From Sphingomonas sp. R-74633 (GTDB taxonomy: Bacteria > Pseudomonadota > Alphaproteobacteria > Sphingomonadales > Sphingomonadaceae): a stretch of DNA of 64,000 bases. Position numbers and translations under genes: made by a program. Under the pieces are notes generated by a model. It was given only the letters and a program-made list of their open reading frames with translations. It had not been told where the DNA came from and did not search any database. The stretch is taken from positions 1 through 64,000 of the forward strand of contig NZ_JACCFG010000004.1 of NCBI RefSeq assembly GCF_013416555.1. The letters run 5' to 3'. Below, in pieces: positions 39,473 through 48,184 of this stretch; positions within the stretch are counted from its first letter, which is position 1, and each line of letters begins with the position of its first letter.

Positions 39473-41110
39473 ATGCTTCGATTGTCCGGACTCAATCTGC
39501 CGCTCGACCACACGCCCGAGGCCCTGCCCGAGGCGATCGCGAAACGGCTGGGCATCGAACCCGCCGAGCTGAAGAGCCACAAAGTCTATCGCCGCGGCAA
39601 TGACGCGCGGCGGCGCAATGCGATCCAGCTGGTCTATACCGTCGATGTCGCGCTGACCGACGAGGCGGCGGTGCTCGCGCGCTTCCCCGACGACAAGGAC
39701 CTGCGCCCTACCCCGGACATGACCTATACTTTCCCGGTGATGGCGCCGGGCGGCTGGAGCGGCAAGCGCCCGGTGGTGATCGGCGCGGGGCCGTGCGGGC
39801 TGTTCGCCGGGCTGATCCTGGCGCAGATGGGCTTCCGGCCGATCATCCTCGACCGCGGCAAGGTCGTGCGCCAGCGGACCAAGGACACCTGGGGGCTGTG
39901 GCGCCAGGGCGAGCTCAATCCGGACAGCAACGTCCAGTTCGGCGAGGGCGGCGCGGGCACATTCTCCGACGGCAAGCTCTATTGCCGCGTGAAGGACCCG
40001 CGCTTCCTCGGGCGCAAGGTACTCGAGGAGTTCGTCAAGGCCGGCGCGCCGGACGACATCCTGTGGGAAGCGCATCCGCATATCGGCACCTTCCGGCTGG
40101 TCACGATGGTCGAGAGCATGCGCCGGACGATCGAGGAACTCGGCGGCGAATATCGCTGGGAGACGCGGGTCGACGATATCCAGCTGGAGCGCACGCCCGA
40201 CGGCAACCAGCAGGTGCGCGGGCTGCACGTCCATGATCTTGCCGGCGGCGGCGACAGCTTCCTCGAGACCGACCATGTCGTGCTCGCGGTGGGGCATAGC
40301 GCGCGGCCGACCTTCGAGATGCTGCATCGGCGCGGCGTGCATCTGGAGGCCAAGCCCTTCGCGATCGGCGTGCGGATCGAGCATCCGCAGAGCTGGATCG
40401 ACCGCGCGCGCTTCGGCCAATGCGCCGGGCATCCGGACCTGGGCGCGGCGGCGTACAGCCTGGTGCATCACGCCTCGAACGGGCGCAGCGTGTACAGTTT
40501 CTGCATGTGCCCTGGCGGGCGCGTGGTCGCGGCGACTTCCGAGGAAGGCCGCGTCGTCACCAACGGGATGAGCCAATATTCGCGCGCCGAGTTCAATGCC
40601 AACTCCGGGCTCGTCGTCGCGATCGATCCGGCGAAAGACTATCCGGGCGGGCCGCTGGCGGGGATCGAGCTGCAGCGGCACTGGGAAGACATGGCGTATA
40701 TCGCCGGCGGCTCCAACTATCATGCGCCGGGGCAGAAAGTGGGCGACCTGCTCGCGGGGCGCGCCTCGACCGAACTCGGCGAAGTCATCCCCTCGTACAA
40801 GCCGGGGGTGAAGCTGACCGATCTCTCGGAATGCCTGCCGGGCTTCGTGATCGAGGCGTTTCGCGAGGCGCTGCCGGTGTTCGGGCGGCAGATCGCCAAT
40901 TACGACCATCCCGATGCGATCATGACGGGGGTCGAGACGCGGACCTCCTCGCCGGTGCGGATCACGCGGGGCAAGGATCACCAGAGCCTGAATGTGGCGC
41001 GGCTGTTCCCCGCGGGCGAAGGCGCGGGCTATGCGGGGGGGATTCTCTCTGCCGCGATCGACGGGATCAAGACGGCCGAGGCTGTGGCACGGAGCTTGGT
41101 GGGCGAGTAA
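39473..41110 (+). CDS. FAD-dependent oxidoreductase (COG2509 family)
   Basis: A 545-residue flavoprotein. A non-flavin N-terminal domain (about 1-95, with KRLGIEPAELKSHKVYRRGNDAR) precedes the Rossmann motif VIGAGPCGLFAGL (about 101-113). Then come NVQFGEGGAGTFSDGKL and a C-terminal FAD segment (GAGYAGGILSAAIDGIKTAEAV). The family is widespread and uncharacterised; reaction unknown. The reading frame ends inside the 3' end of the converging EamA gene, a 44-nt overlap. It is divergent from acp-spt. Confidence 0.9.
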   Translation: MLRLSGLNLPLDHTPEALPEAIAKRLGIEPAELKSHKVYRRGNDARRRNAIQLVYTVDVALTDEAAVLARFPDDKDLRPTPDMTYTFPVMAPGGWSGKRPVVIGAGPCGLFAGLILAQMGFRPIILDRGKVVRQRTKDTWGLWRQGELNPDSNVQFGEGGAGTFSDGKLYCRVKDPRFLGRKVLEEFVKAGAPDDILWEAHPHIGTFRLVTMVESMRRTIEELGGEYRWETRVDDIQLERTPDGNQQVRGLHVHDLAGGGDSFLETDHVVLAVGHSARPTFEMLHRRGVHLEAKPFAIGVRIEHPQSWIDRARFGQCAGHPDLGAAAYSLVHHASNGRSVYSFCMCPGGRVVAATSEEGRVVTNGMSQYSRAEFNANSGLVVAIDPAKDYPGGPLAGIELQRHWEDMAYIAGGSNYHAPGQKVGDLLAGRASTELGEVIPSYKPGVKLTDLSECLPGFVIEAFREALPVFGRQIANYDHPDAIMTGVETRTSSPVRITRGKDHQSLNVARLFPAGEGAGYAGGILSAAIDGIKTAEAVARSLVGE

Positions 41111-42038
41111 CGGGCCGCCGATGCGCGGCGAGGCAGGTGACCACGCTCGCCACCACCAGTACGAACGCCAGCGCCTCGAGTGCGGTTGGGCCGCGCCCTT
41201 CCCACGCAAAGGCATAGAGCAGCGCGAACAGCGTCTCGAAGGTGATCATCTGCCCCGCCAGCGTGAGCGGCAGCAACCGGCTCATCCGGTTCCACAGCGC
41301 ATTGCCGATGACCGAGGCGAACAGCGCAACGCCGATCGATACCGCGGCGAACAAGGCCCAATCCCCTGCCCCGTGATGGCCGACACCGAGCAGCAGCGCG
41401 AGCGGGACCAGTGCCAGGCTCTGCGCGCCGGTGACGATGCCGAGGAGCAGGCTCCAGTCGTGCGCCGACACGCCCCTCACCCGGCCGAGCATATGGTTGT
41501 TGCCGATCGCGAAGCTGCCCCATGACGCCAATGCGCCAAGCGCGCAGAGCAGGCCGGCGAGCTGGATGGCTACCGGGCGGGTCGAGGGCAGGAACAGCGC
41601 CTGCCCGCCGATGCACAGCGCGCCACCCGCGCAGAGCAGCAGCGACGGCGCGAGGCGGATGAGCGGGACGGCGCCCTGCGCGCGGCTGCCGGCGATCGTT
41701 ACCACCACGGGGAGGAAGCCGATCACCAGCGCGGTCATCGCCGCACCGCCGAGCTGCACCGCGCTGGCGAGGAGGAGATAATAGACTGTGTTCCCGGCAA
41801 GGCTGAGCCAGATGAGCGCGCGCCATTCGCTGGCCGCAAGGTGCGCGACGACGCTGCGCCAGCGCGGCGCGAGCAGCGCGGCGGAAAGCAGGCCATAAGC
41901 GAGATAGCGGCCGATGGTCAGCTCGAGCGGGCCGAAGGCGCGGGCAAGCTCGGGGGCGAGGAAAACCAGGCCCCATAGCGCGCCCGCAGCGGCGCCGCAG
42001 AACACCCCCAGCGCAATCGACCCGCGTTTGTTCGGCAT
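41067..42038 (-). CDS. EamA/DMT-family transporter
   Basis: A 323-residue drug/metabolite transporter with about ten membrane segments in two EamA repeats, starting MPNKRGSIALGVFCGAAAGALWGLVFL. The ATG at 42038 has AGGGA 7 nt upstream. It is divergent from an Lrp/AsnC gene 88 nt away, a common pairing for amino acid or metabolite exporters. Its last 44 nt overlap the converging oxidoreductase gene. Confidence 0.9.
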   Translation of the reverse strand: MPNKRGSIALGVFCGAAAGALWGLVFLAPELARAFGPLELTIGRYLAYGLLSAALLAPRWRSVVAHLAASEWRALIWLSLAGNTVYYLLLASAVQLGGAAMTALVIGFLPVVVTIAGSRAQGAVPLIRLAPSLLLCAGGALCIGGQALFLPSTRPVAIQLAGLLCALGALASWGSFAIGNNHMLGRVRGVSAHDWSLLLGIVTGAQSLALVPLALLLGVGHHGAGDWALFAAVSIGVALFASVIGNALWNRMSRLLPLTLAGQMITFETLFALLYAFAWEGRGPTALEALAFVLVVASVVTCLAAHRRPVTRPPSSVPQPRPS

Positions 42039-42126
42039 CAATCTTCCCTTCGAAGCGGGACATATCATCGCGCGAACGGGCTGAGCGCTCTTGATTGATG
42101 CGCCGAATGCAACAAAAACTCAGCAC

Positions 42127-42615
42127 ATGGCCAGCGAACAGGACAAATCCCCGCGCACGCTCGACGGCTTCGACCGGGCGATCCTTCGACTCGTGCAGGC
42201 AGACAACAAGATGCCGCAGCGGAAGATCGGCGAGGCCGTGAACCTGTCGGCGGCGGCGGTGCAGCGGCGGATCGCGGCGATGGAGGCCTCGGGCGTGATC
42301 GCGCGCAATGTGGCAATCGTCGATCCCGACGCGCTGCCGCTCACCATCACTTCGATCGTCGAAGTGCAACTGGTCGACGAGCGCGCGGCGACGGTGGAGC
42401 CGGCGCGGCGGCTGTTCCTCGACACGCCCGATGTGCAGCAATGCTATTACGTCACCGGCGGGGTGAGCTTCATGCTGGTGATCGTCACCACCGACATGCG
42501 CGCCTATTCGGCGCTGACCCGGCGGCTGTTCGCCGAGAACGACTTCATCGCCAGCTATCGCTCGCTGATCGCGCTCGACCGGGTGAAGGCGGATAGCAGC
42601 GTGATCATCCCCTAG
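42127..42615 (+). CDS. Lrp/AsnC-family transcriptional regulator
   Basis: A 162-residue Lrp-type regulator. HTH at about 13-60 (FDRAILRLVQADNKMPQRKIGEAVNLSAAAVQRRIAAMEASGVI) and a RAM ligand-binding domain (VQQCYYVTGGVSFMLVIVTTDMRAYSALTRRLF). Start ATG 42127; no clear ribosome-binding site is visible. It probably controls the divergent EamA exporter in response to an amino acid. Its stop overlaps the converging FkbH-like gene by 4 nt. Confidence 0.9.
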   Translation: MASEQDKSPRTLDGFDRAILRLVQADNKMPQRKIGEAVNLSAAAVQRRIAAMEASGVIARNVAIVDPDALPLTITSIVEVQLVDERAATVEPARRLFLDTPDVQQCYYVTGGVSFMLVIVTTDMRAYSALTRRLFAENDFIASYRSLIALDRVKADSSVIIP

Positions 42616-44138
42616 GCAGCTTCTCGCGCGCCTTCACCCAGCGCCACCGCCTCGATCCAGCAATCGACCTGGCCGGCGATCTTCCGGAGCAGGCCGGCGT
42701 GGAAATGGGTGACGTCGGCCATTTCGTCGGGGCCGGCGAGATCGGCGAGGTCGAGCACCCAGACATGGTCGGGATTCTCGCGCGCGGCCTGGCGCCAGAT
42801 CGCGTTGAGGCGCCGGCACCGCTCGGGGGTGTGGTTGAGGCCGGCGCGGTATTTGTCGGCCGGCGCGTCCTCGGGCGGGAGGACGACGAGCATGCGGCGC
42901 TGCTGCTCGATCAGCATGATGCAGGTGCGGACGACGCAGGTCTGGTAGAGGCCGAGATCGACCAGCGGCCAGCGTGTCCCCCAGCGATTGTCGAGATAGT
43001 CGACGGTCGCGCCATAGACGAGGAAGGGCGGGAAGACCTGGTCGTGCCAGCTGTCATCGTCCATCATCGCCATCGCGAACAGGCGCGGATAGTGGTCGAA
43101 CTCGATCGCGGGGCGGAAGCGGCTGTAATGCGCGATGCCGCCCGACTGGCAATCGAACATGATGCGGATCGCGGGCTCGGGCATCAGCTGCGGGGCTTGT
43201 TCGGCCAGGATCGCGCCGCGGACTTCGGGATCGTTGAAGTCGGCATCGGCGATCCAGTCGGGATCGGTGCGGTCAAAGACCCAGCCTTGCGTGTCGATCT
43301 CCGGCCATTTCACGCGGACCTTGGACAGCGCATAAGCTTCGAGGCCCATGTGCATGATACGGCACGAGAAAGTGAAATGGACGAGCTTCTCCGCCACGCG
43401 ATCGACCATGATGAAGCCGACCAGGCCGTGGCGGCCATAGGCGTCCCAGGCGAAGATCGACCAGCTGTCATAGGCCTTCACGTCGATGATCCGGGCTTCG
43501 AGCGCGGCCTGCTCCACGCGTGAGCCGGTGTAGTTGAGCTGGTTCGAACGGTTGATCAGGTCCGCAATGCGCTCGGCAAAATCGAGATTGTCCATGAGAT
43601 AGGGCGCAGTGGAGCGGAGGCCGCAGGTGCGGAGGAAGTCGTGGTTGGAGAGCGCCGGCAGCGCGGCGCGATCGGCCTTGCGGGCTTCCAGCATGCGGTA
43701 GCGTTCGACGCGGCTCTTGCCCGGCGGCGTCAGCGCGAGCAGGCCGGCGAGATGGTCGTCGGCGTGCGGATCGGTGATGTCGAGCAGCTGGATGTCGGGG
43801 ATCGCATGGGCGACTTCGCGCAGGTTTATCGGGTTGTCATCGACGAAGAGCACGTCGGGCGCGCGCAGCTGCATGTCGGCAAGGGTCGCGCGGATCGCCT
43901 CGGGCTTGGGGGTGAAGGCGATATGGGGGAAGACGAACTCGTCCCACAGGCCGAGCTCGGTGAGCTTGGCCTGCGCGGTAGGGAAGTCGTTCTTCGAGCA
44001 GATCGACGAGACCACGCCGCGCGCGTTGAAGGCGCGGACCAGCTCGGCGCGGTGTTCGTGCAGCGCCACCGCCTCGCCGTCCGCGAGCGTGCCGGCCCAG
44101 AGCGTGTCGTCGAGGTCCCAGATGATGAGCTTGAGCAT
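42612..44138 (-). CDS. FkbH-like HAD-IIIC protein with unusual domain order
   Basis: A 508-residue protein. It begins directly with an HAD-IIIC domain (MLKLIIWDLDDTLWAGTLADGE, catalytic Asp8 and Asp10; later VLFVDDNPINLREV). Next is the FkbH GNAT-like region (RIADLINRSNQLNYTGSRVEQ, GRHGLVGFIMVD, FTFSCRIMHMGLEAYAL). The C-terminal third (about 330-508) ends in DVTHFHAGLLRKIAG, resembling the Asp-His end of SGNH hydrolases. FkbH proteins load glyceryl units onto carrier proteins in polyketide pathways, usually with the SGNH-like part first. No PKS genes are nearby. The ATG at 44138 lies in the arm of a hairpin, and a GGAGG abuts it. Confidence 0.8.
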   Translation of the reverse strand: MLKLIIWDLDDTLWAGTLADGEAVALHEHRAELVRAFNARGVVSSICSKNDFPTAQAKLTELGLWDEFVFPHIAFTPKPEAIRATLADMQLRAPDVLFVDDNPINLREVAHAIPDIQLLDITDPHADDHLAGLLALTPPGKSRVERYRMLEARKADRAALPALSNHDFLRTCGLRSTAPYLMDNLDFAERIADLINRSNQLNYTGSRVEQAALEARIIDVKAYDSWSIFAWDAYGRHGLVGFIMVDRVAEKLVHFTFSCRIMHMGLEAYALSKVRVKWPEIDTQGWVFDRTDPDWIADADFNDPEVRGAILAEQAPQLMPEPAIRIMFDCQSGGIAHYSRFRPAIEFDHYPRLFAMAMMDDDSWHDQVFPPFLVYGATVDYLDNRWGTRWPLVDLGLYQTCVVRTCIMLIEQQRRMLVVLPPEDAPADKYRAGLNHTPERCRRLNAIWRQAARENPDHVWVLDLADLAGPDEMADVTHFHAGLLRKIAGQVDCWIEAVALGEGAREAA

Positions 44139-44156
44139 CCTCCATTTTAGGATGCT
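44135..44156 (-). promoter_or_regulatory. Hairpin covering the FkbH-like start codon
   Basis: AGCATCC (44156-44150 on the minus strand) pairs perfectly with GGATGCT (44141-44135), the loop being about 8-9 nt. The 3' arm contains the ATG and part of the purine-rich stretch before it. It sits between the epimerase stop and the FkbH start, so it could limit initiation. Confidence 0.4.
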
Positions 44157-44161
44157 TTTGG

Positions 44162-45067
44162 CTAGAGCAGCCCCTGCTCGCGATACCAGGCGGCGGTGGC
44201 GGCGAGGCCGGTACTGGCCTCGACCTGGGGTTTCCAGAGGTTGGCGGGCGGGCGGCGCCCGGCGTCGATCACCCAATCCTCGTGGCAGAAATAGGCGACG
44301 CGATCGGGCGTGAGCTTGGCGTTCTTGCCGCGGACCAGCCGGTCCATGTGCGCGCCGGCCATCAGCAGCATGCGCGGGAGCGCGAAACTGGCGACGCGCT
44401 TGCCGAGCGCCGCGCCGATCGCGGTGGCGAACTGCTTGTGGCTCCAGCCGGTCTCGACCCCGTCATCGGCATCGAGGATCTGGTTGCAGCCATCGGTGGT
44501 GGCGAGCGCGAGCAGCAGGCGGCCAAGGTCGCCAACCTCGATCAGCGAGATGCGCCCGCCGCGCGGCATCAGCGCGAGGCCTTTCTTCGCCAGCTTGAAC
44601 AGTTCGAGCATCTCGAGGTCGCCGGGGCCGTAGATTGCGGGCGGGCGGACGATCGTCCAGTCGAGGCCCGAAGCCATGACAAGCTTGTCGCCCTCGGCCT
44701 TGGACCAGCCATAGGCGGAGAGTTCGGGCTCGCGCGCGGCGAGCGAGGAGACGTGGACGAAACGCTGGACGCCCTGCGCCTTGGCGGCGGCGAGCATGTT
44801 GCGGGTGCCGTCGATATTGCCCGCCGCGAAGCCCGCGCGATCGGGCGCGTTGACCACGCCGGCGACATGAATGACCGCGTCGGCGCCTTCGCAGAGCTGG
44901 GCGAGCGCTTCGGTGTTGCCCAGGTCGCCCTGCACCCAGATGATGCCCTTGCGTTCGGCCTGGGGGCGGCGCGTCAGGGCGCGAACCTGGTGGCCGGCTT
45001 CAACGGCGAGGGCGATCAGGCGGGTACCGACAAAGCCGGTGCCGCCGGTAAGGGCAATGATGCTCAC
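44162..45067 (-). CDS. NAD(P)-dependent epimerase/dehydratase family protein
   Basis: A 301-residue extended short-chain dehydrogenase-like protein. The N-terminus has the dinucleotide motif ALTGGTGFVGTRL; the active-site tyrosine is in YGWSKAEGDKL (YxxxK relaxed to YGWSK). The family includes NDUFA9-like and sugar-nucleotide enzymes; the substrate is unclear. It starts at GTG 45067, overlapping the proB stop by 4 nt (GTGA), and lies 23 nt upstream of the FkbH-like gene. Confidence 0.88.
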   Translation of the reverse strand: MSIIALTGGTGFVGTRLIALAVEAGHQVRALTRRPQAERKGIIWVQGDLGNTEALAQLCEGADAVIHVAGVVNAPDRAGFAAGNIDGTRNMLAAAKAQGVQRFVHVSSLAAREPELSAYGWSKAEGDKLVMASGLDWTIVRPPAIYGPGDLEMLELFKLAKKGLALMPRGGRISLIEVGDLGRLLLALATTDGCNQILDADDGVETGWSHKQFATAIGAALGKRVASFALPRMLLMAGAHMDRLVRGKNAKLTPDRVAYFCHEDWVIDAGRRPPANLWKPQVEASTGLAATAAWYREQGLL

Positions 45068-46170
45068 AGCAGCGCCATATGGCTGCGGTGGACGAGTGTC
45101 GAGCGCGGGGCATAGCCGAGCAGATCGGCCTGTTCCTCGTTGCGGCGGCCGAGGATGCGGGTGGCGTCTTCGGCCGGATATTCGGCGAGGCCGCGGGCGA
45201 GCGGCCTGCCGTCGGGTCCGGCGATCACGACCAGATCGCCCCGGGCGAACTCGCCCTCGACGCGCGTGGCGCCGGCGGCGAGCAGGCTGCGCCCCTGCCC
45301 CAACGCCCTCGCCGCGCCTTCGTCGACATGGATGGTGCCGTGCGCGGTGATGCCGCCGGCAAGCCATGCCTTGCGGGCGGGGGCGGACTTCTCGGCGACG
45401 AAGAGCGTGTGCCTCGCCTGCGCGCCGAGCGGGTGCTCGATCCGGCCCGAGGCGATGGCGAGATGCGCGCCGGCGGCGTTGGCGATGCGCGCCGCGGCGA
45501 TCTTCGAGACCATTCCGCCCGATCCCATGCCCGAGGCGCTGCCCTTGTCGGCCATGTTCTCGATGCCGCTATCGATCCGCTCGACGCGGGGGATATGGAC
45601 CGCGCCGGGCAGCGCGGGGTTGCGGTCGTAAAGTCCGTCGACGTCGGAGAGCAGGACGACGCCCCCTGCCCCCGCCGCCTGGGCGACGCGCGCGGCAAGG
45701 CGGTCATTGTCGCCGAAGCGGATCTCCTCGGTGGCGACACTGTCATTCTCGTTGAGCACGGGGACGACGCCGAGGCCGAGGAGCCGGTCGAGCGTCGCGG
45801 CGGCGTTGAGATAGCGGCGGCGGTCTTCGAGGTCGCCGAGCGTGACCAGCATCTGCGCGGCGGTGAGACCGTTGGCGCCGAGCACATCCGCCCAGACGCG
45901 GCTCAGCTCGATCTGGCCGGTGGCGGCGGCGGCCTGCGCGTCTTCGAGGCTGGCGCGGCCGCCTTTGGCGAGCTTGAGGCGGCGCGCACCGAGCGCGATC
46001 GCGCCCGAGGAAACGACGGCGACCTGCTGCCCGGCCTGAACGCGCGCGGCGATGTCGGCGGCGATGCCCTCCAGCCAGGCGCGGCGCACGCTGCCGTCCT
46101 GATCGACGAGCAGCGCCGAACCGATCTTCACGACGATGCGCGGGCAGGATGCGGGCGGGAAGAGCGACAT
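45064..46170 (-). CDS. proB: Glutamate 5-kinase
   Basis: A 368-residue ProB that phosphorylates glutamate in the first step of proline synthesis. The kinase domain (RIVVKIGSALLVDQDG, VVSSGAIALGARRL, VPVLNENDSVATEEIRFGDNDRLAARVA, GSGGMVSKIAAARIA) is followed by a C-terminal PUA domain. ATG 46170 is chosen as it gives the usual MSLFPP-type start; no clear Shine-Dalgarno is present and an upstream frame is open. proA is not adjacent. Confidence 0.94.
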   Translation of the reverse strand: MSLFPPASCPRIVVKIGSALLVDQDGSVRRAWLEGIAADIAARVQAGQQVAVVSSGAIALGARRLKLAKGGRASLEDAQAAAATGQIELSRVWADVLGANGLTAAQMLVTLGDLEDRRRYLNAAATLDRLLGLGVVPVLNENDSVATEEIRFGDNDRLAARVAQAAGAGGVVLLSDVDGLYDRNPALPGAVHIPRVERIDSGIENMADKGSASGMGSGGMVSKIAAARIANAAGAHLAIASGRIEHPLGAQARHTLFVAEKSAPARKAWLAGGITAHGTIHVDEGAARALGQGRSLLAAGATRVEGEFARGDLVVIAGPDGRPLARGLAEYPAEDATRILGRRNEEQADLLGYAPRSTLVHRSHMALL

Positions 46171-46298
46171 GGGCGTCAGTTGTGCGGAACCGATGCGGAT
46201 GGCAAGCTTCAATACTCCCTCTTCGCGGGAGGATTTTTCGCGCTCCCTGTCACCGACGCCGCTATCAGGTGGCCGGAACTGGCCAGAGGAATAGGCTC

Positions 46299-46970
46299 TT
46301 GTTGAATTTGCTGCTGCTTTCCGGCGCGCTCCTGTTGCAGAACGTGCCGGCGGAAAAATCGCAATCGGCTCCTGCGGACAAGGTAGCGGCGGAGCCGGAC
46401 ACGCCGCTGATGACCGCAGCAAAGGCGAACCTGCCGCTCGCCAAGACCCGGCCGGTGCAAAAGGGAACGGTAGATGACAGCGTGCCGGAATCGGCCAAGG
46501 CGCAGGGCGCGCATGGCAAGGTCACGCTTACCGGCGTGATGGGAACGGACGGACGCCTGACCGAATTGCGCGTGACTACCAGCAGCAAGTCCGACGAGCT
46601 CGATGCCGCGGCACTGGCAGCGGCTGCGGCGGCGGAATTCGAGCCGACGCGTGACGCGCAGGGCAATCCGCTGGTCTATCCGGGGCGCATCCCGTTCAAG
46701 TTCGACAGCGCGCTGGACAGCGGCGCGCCCGGCTATCGATGCGGGCAGATGGTCCGCGACACCGATTGGTGGGTCGCGCACTGGCCGGGCGAGGACGACG
46801 ATTTCCGGAAGATGTTCACGGGTTTCGCGATCGCCGGCTCGGTCAGCCGCGGTCAGGAGGCAATTCGCCAGGCGATCGCCGATTTCGACCGGCGCTGGGA
46901 AGCTGCAATCGCGGCATGCCGAAAGGCGCCGGATCGCAAGTTCCTCGAGCTGTTCAACAAGCAGCGCTAG
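46299..46970 (+). CDS. TonB C-terminal-domain protein (energy-transducer-like)
   Basis: A 223-residue protein. A hydrophobic N-terminus (LLLNLLLLSGALLLQ) is an anchor or signal. A TonB_C-like domain lies at about 55-135 (AHGKVTLTGVMGTDGRLTELRVTTSSKSDELDAAALAAAAAAEFEPTRDAQG). A C-terminal region of about 85 residues has no known match and two cysteines. The start is TTG at 46299 with GAGGA 8 nt upstream, the only reasonable option. It is inserted between obg and proB on the opposite strand. Such orphan TonB_C proteins are frequent in sphingomonads. Confidence 0.75.
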   Translation: MLNLLLLSGALLLQNVPAEKSQSAPADKVAAEPDTPLMTAAKANLPLAKTRPVQKGTVDDSVPESAKAQGAHGKVTLTGVMGTDGRLTELRVTTSSKSDELDAAALAAAAAAEFEPTRDAQGNPLVYPGRIPFKFDSALDSGAPGYRCGQMVRDTDWWVAHWPGEDDDFRKMFTGFAIAGSVSRGQEAIRQAIADFDRRWEAAIAACRKAPDRKFLELFNKQR

Positions 46971-46985
46971 GCGCGATCCGCAGGA

Positions 46986-48035
46986 TCAAACCGGCGACCA
47001 TTCGATCGCGTCCTCGCCCTTGTCGTCTTCGCCGACCTGCTCGTGATCGACACCGATCGCCTCGAGCAGCTGGTCAAGCACCCAGTCGACGCCGACGCCG
47101 CTGGCGCCCGAGATCGGGATCACCGGGTGGCCGCTGGCCTCTTCGAGCTCGGCGGAGAGCGCGGCGATCAGTTCGTCGTCGAGCGTGTCGATCTTGTTGA
47201 GCGCGACGATCACCGGCTTGTCGGTGAGGCCGGCGCCGTAATTGTCGAGCTCGGCGCGGACAACGCGGTAGCTCTCGGCCACGTCCTCGTCATTGGCGTC
47301 GACGAGGTGGAGCAGCACGCGGCAGCGCTCGATATGGCCGAGGAAGCGGTCGCCGATGCCGGCACCGTCCGCCGCGCCTTCGATCAGGCCGGGAATGTCG
47401 GCGACGACGAATTCCTGCATCTTGTGGCGCACCACGCCGAGCTGCGGCCGGGTGGTGGTGAAGGCATAGGCGCCGACCTTGGCCTGGGCATTGGTCACCT
47501 GGTTGATGAAGGTCGATTTGCCGGCATTGGGCAGCCCGACCAGGCCTGCGTCGGCGAGCAGCTTGAGGCGCAGCCACACCCAGGCTTCCTCGTTCGGCCA
47601 GCCGGTGCCGTGCTGGCGCGGGGCGCGGTTCGTCGAGGTCTTGTAGCTGGCATTGCCGCGGCCGCCGTCGCCGCCGCGCAGGAAGACAACCTGCTGGCCT
47701 TCCTTGGTGAGGTCGAGCAGCAGCGTGCGATCGTCGTCATCGGTAAGGACCTGGGTGCCGATCGGCACCTTGATCACCAGATCCTCGCCGCCGGCGCCGG
47801 TGCGGTTCGAGCCCGAGCCGCCATGGCCGCGCTGCGCCCGGAAATGCTGGGTGTAGCGGAAGTCGATCAGCGTGTTCAGGCCAGCGACCGCTTCGAAGAT
47901 GATGTCGCCGCCCTTGCCGCCATTGCCGCCATCGGGGCCGCCATATTCGATGAACTTTTCACGACGGAAGCTCACCGCACCGGGGCCGCCCGAGCCGGAG
48001 CGGACGAAAATCTTGGCCTGATCGAGGAAATGCAT
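46986..48035 (-). CDS. obg: Obg family GTPase
   Basis: A 349-residue GTPase of ribosome assembly and stress control. The glycine-rich Obg fold is at the N-terminus (MHFLDQAKIFVRSGSGGPGAVSFRREKF). The G domain has G1 GLPNAGKST, G3 DIPGLIEGA and G4 NKID; a short acidic C-terminus ends DDKGEDAIEWSPV. I use ATG 48035; GTG 48044 is also open. In many proteobacteria it follows rplU-rpmA; here it lies about 13 kb away. Confidence 0.96.
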   Translation of the reverse strand: MHFLDQAKIFVRSGSGGPGAVSFRREKFIEYGGPDGGNGGKGGDIIFEAVAGLNTLIDFRYTQHFRAQRGHGGSGSNRTGAGGEDLVIKVPIGTQVLTDDDDRTLLLDLTKEGQQVVFLRGGDGGRGNASYKTSTNRAPRQHGTGWPNEEAWVWLRLKLLADAGLVGLPNAGKSTFINQVTNAQAKVGAYAFTTTRPQLGVVRHKMQEFVVADIPGLIEGAADGAGIGDRFLGHIERCRVLLHLVDANDEDVAESYRVVRAELDNYGAGLTDKPVIVALNKIDTLDDELIAALSAELEEASGHPVIPISGASGVGVDWVLDQLLEAIGVDHEQVGEDDKGEDAIEWSPV

Positions 48036-48184
48036 GAGGCGCACTTAGTCGCCTGAGCGCATTAGCGCCACCCCACAGCAACTTTCTTGCTGGCGCCGCG
48101 CGGAACCACGAGTATAGGCTTGCGGTTCACCTGAACGGCGCCACGCCCGCGCCGGCGAGAGAACAAGGCAACCGTCGCGCGCAG

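Noticed and set aside
42036..42100. 8-bp inverted repeat CATCAATC/GATTGATG in the EamA-Lrp divergent region
   Set aside because: The arms are 49 nt apart and one includes the EamA start codon; chance is likely and the arms do not resemble Lrp sites.
46171..46422. Upstream extension of ProB to 46422
   Set aside because: The extra residues are unlike ProB N-termini and overlap the start region of the divergent TonB_C gene.
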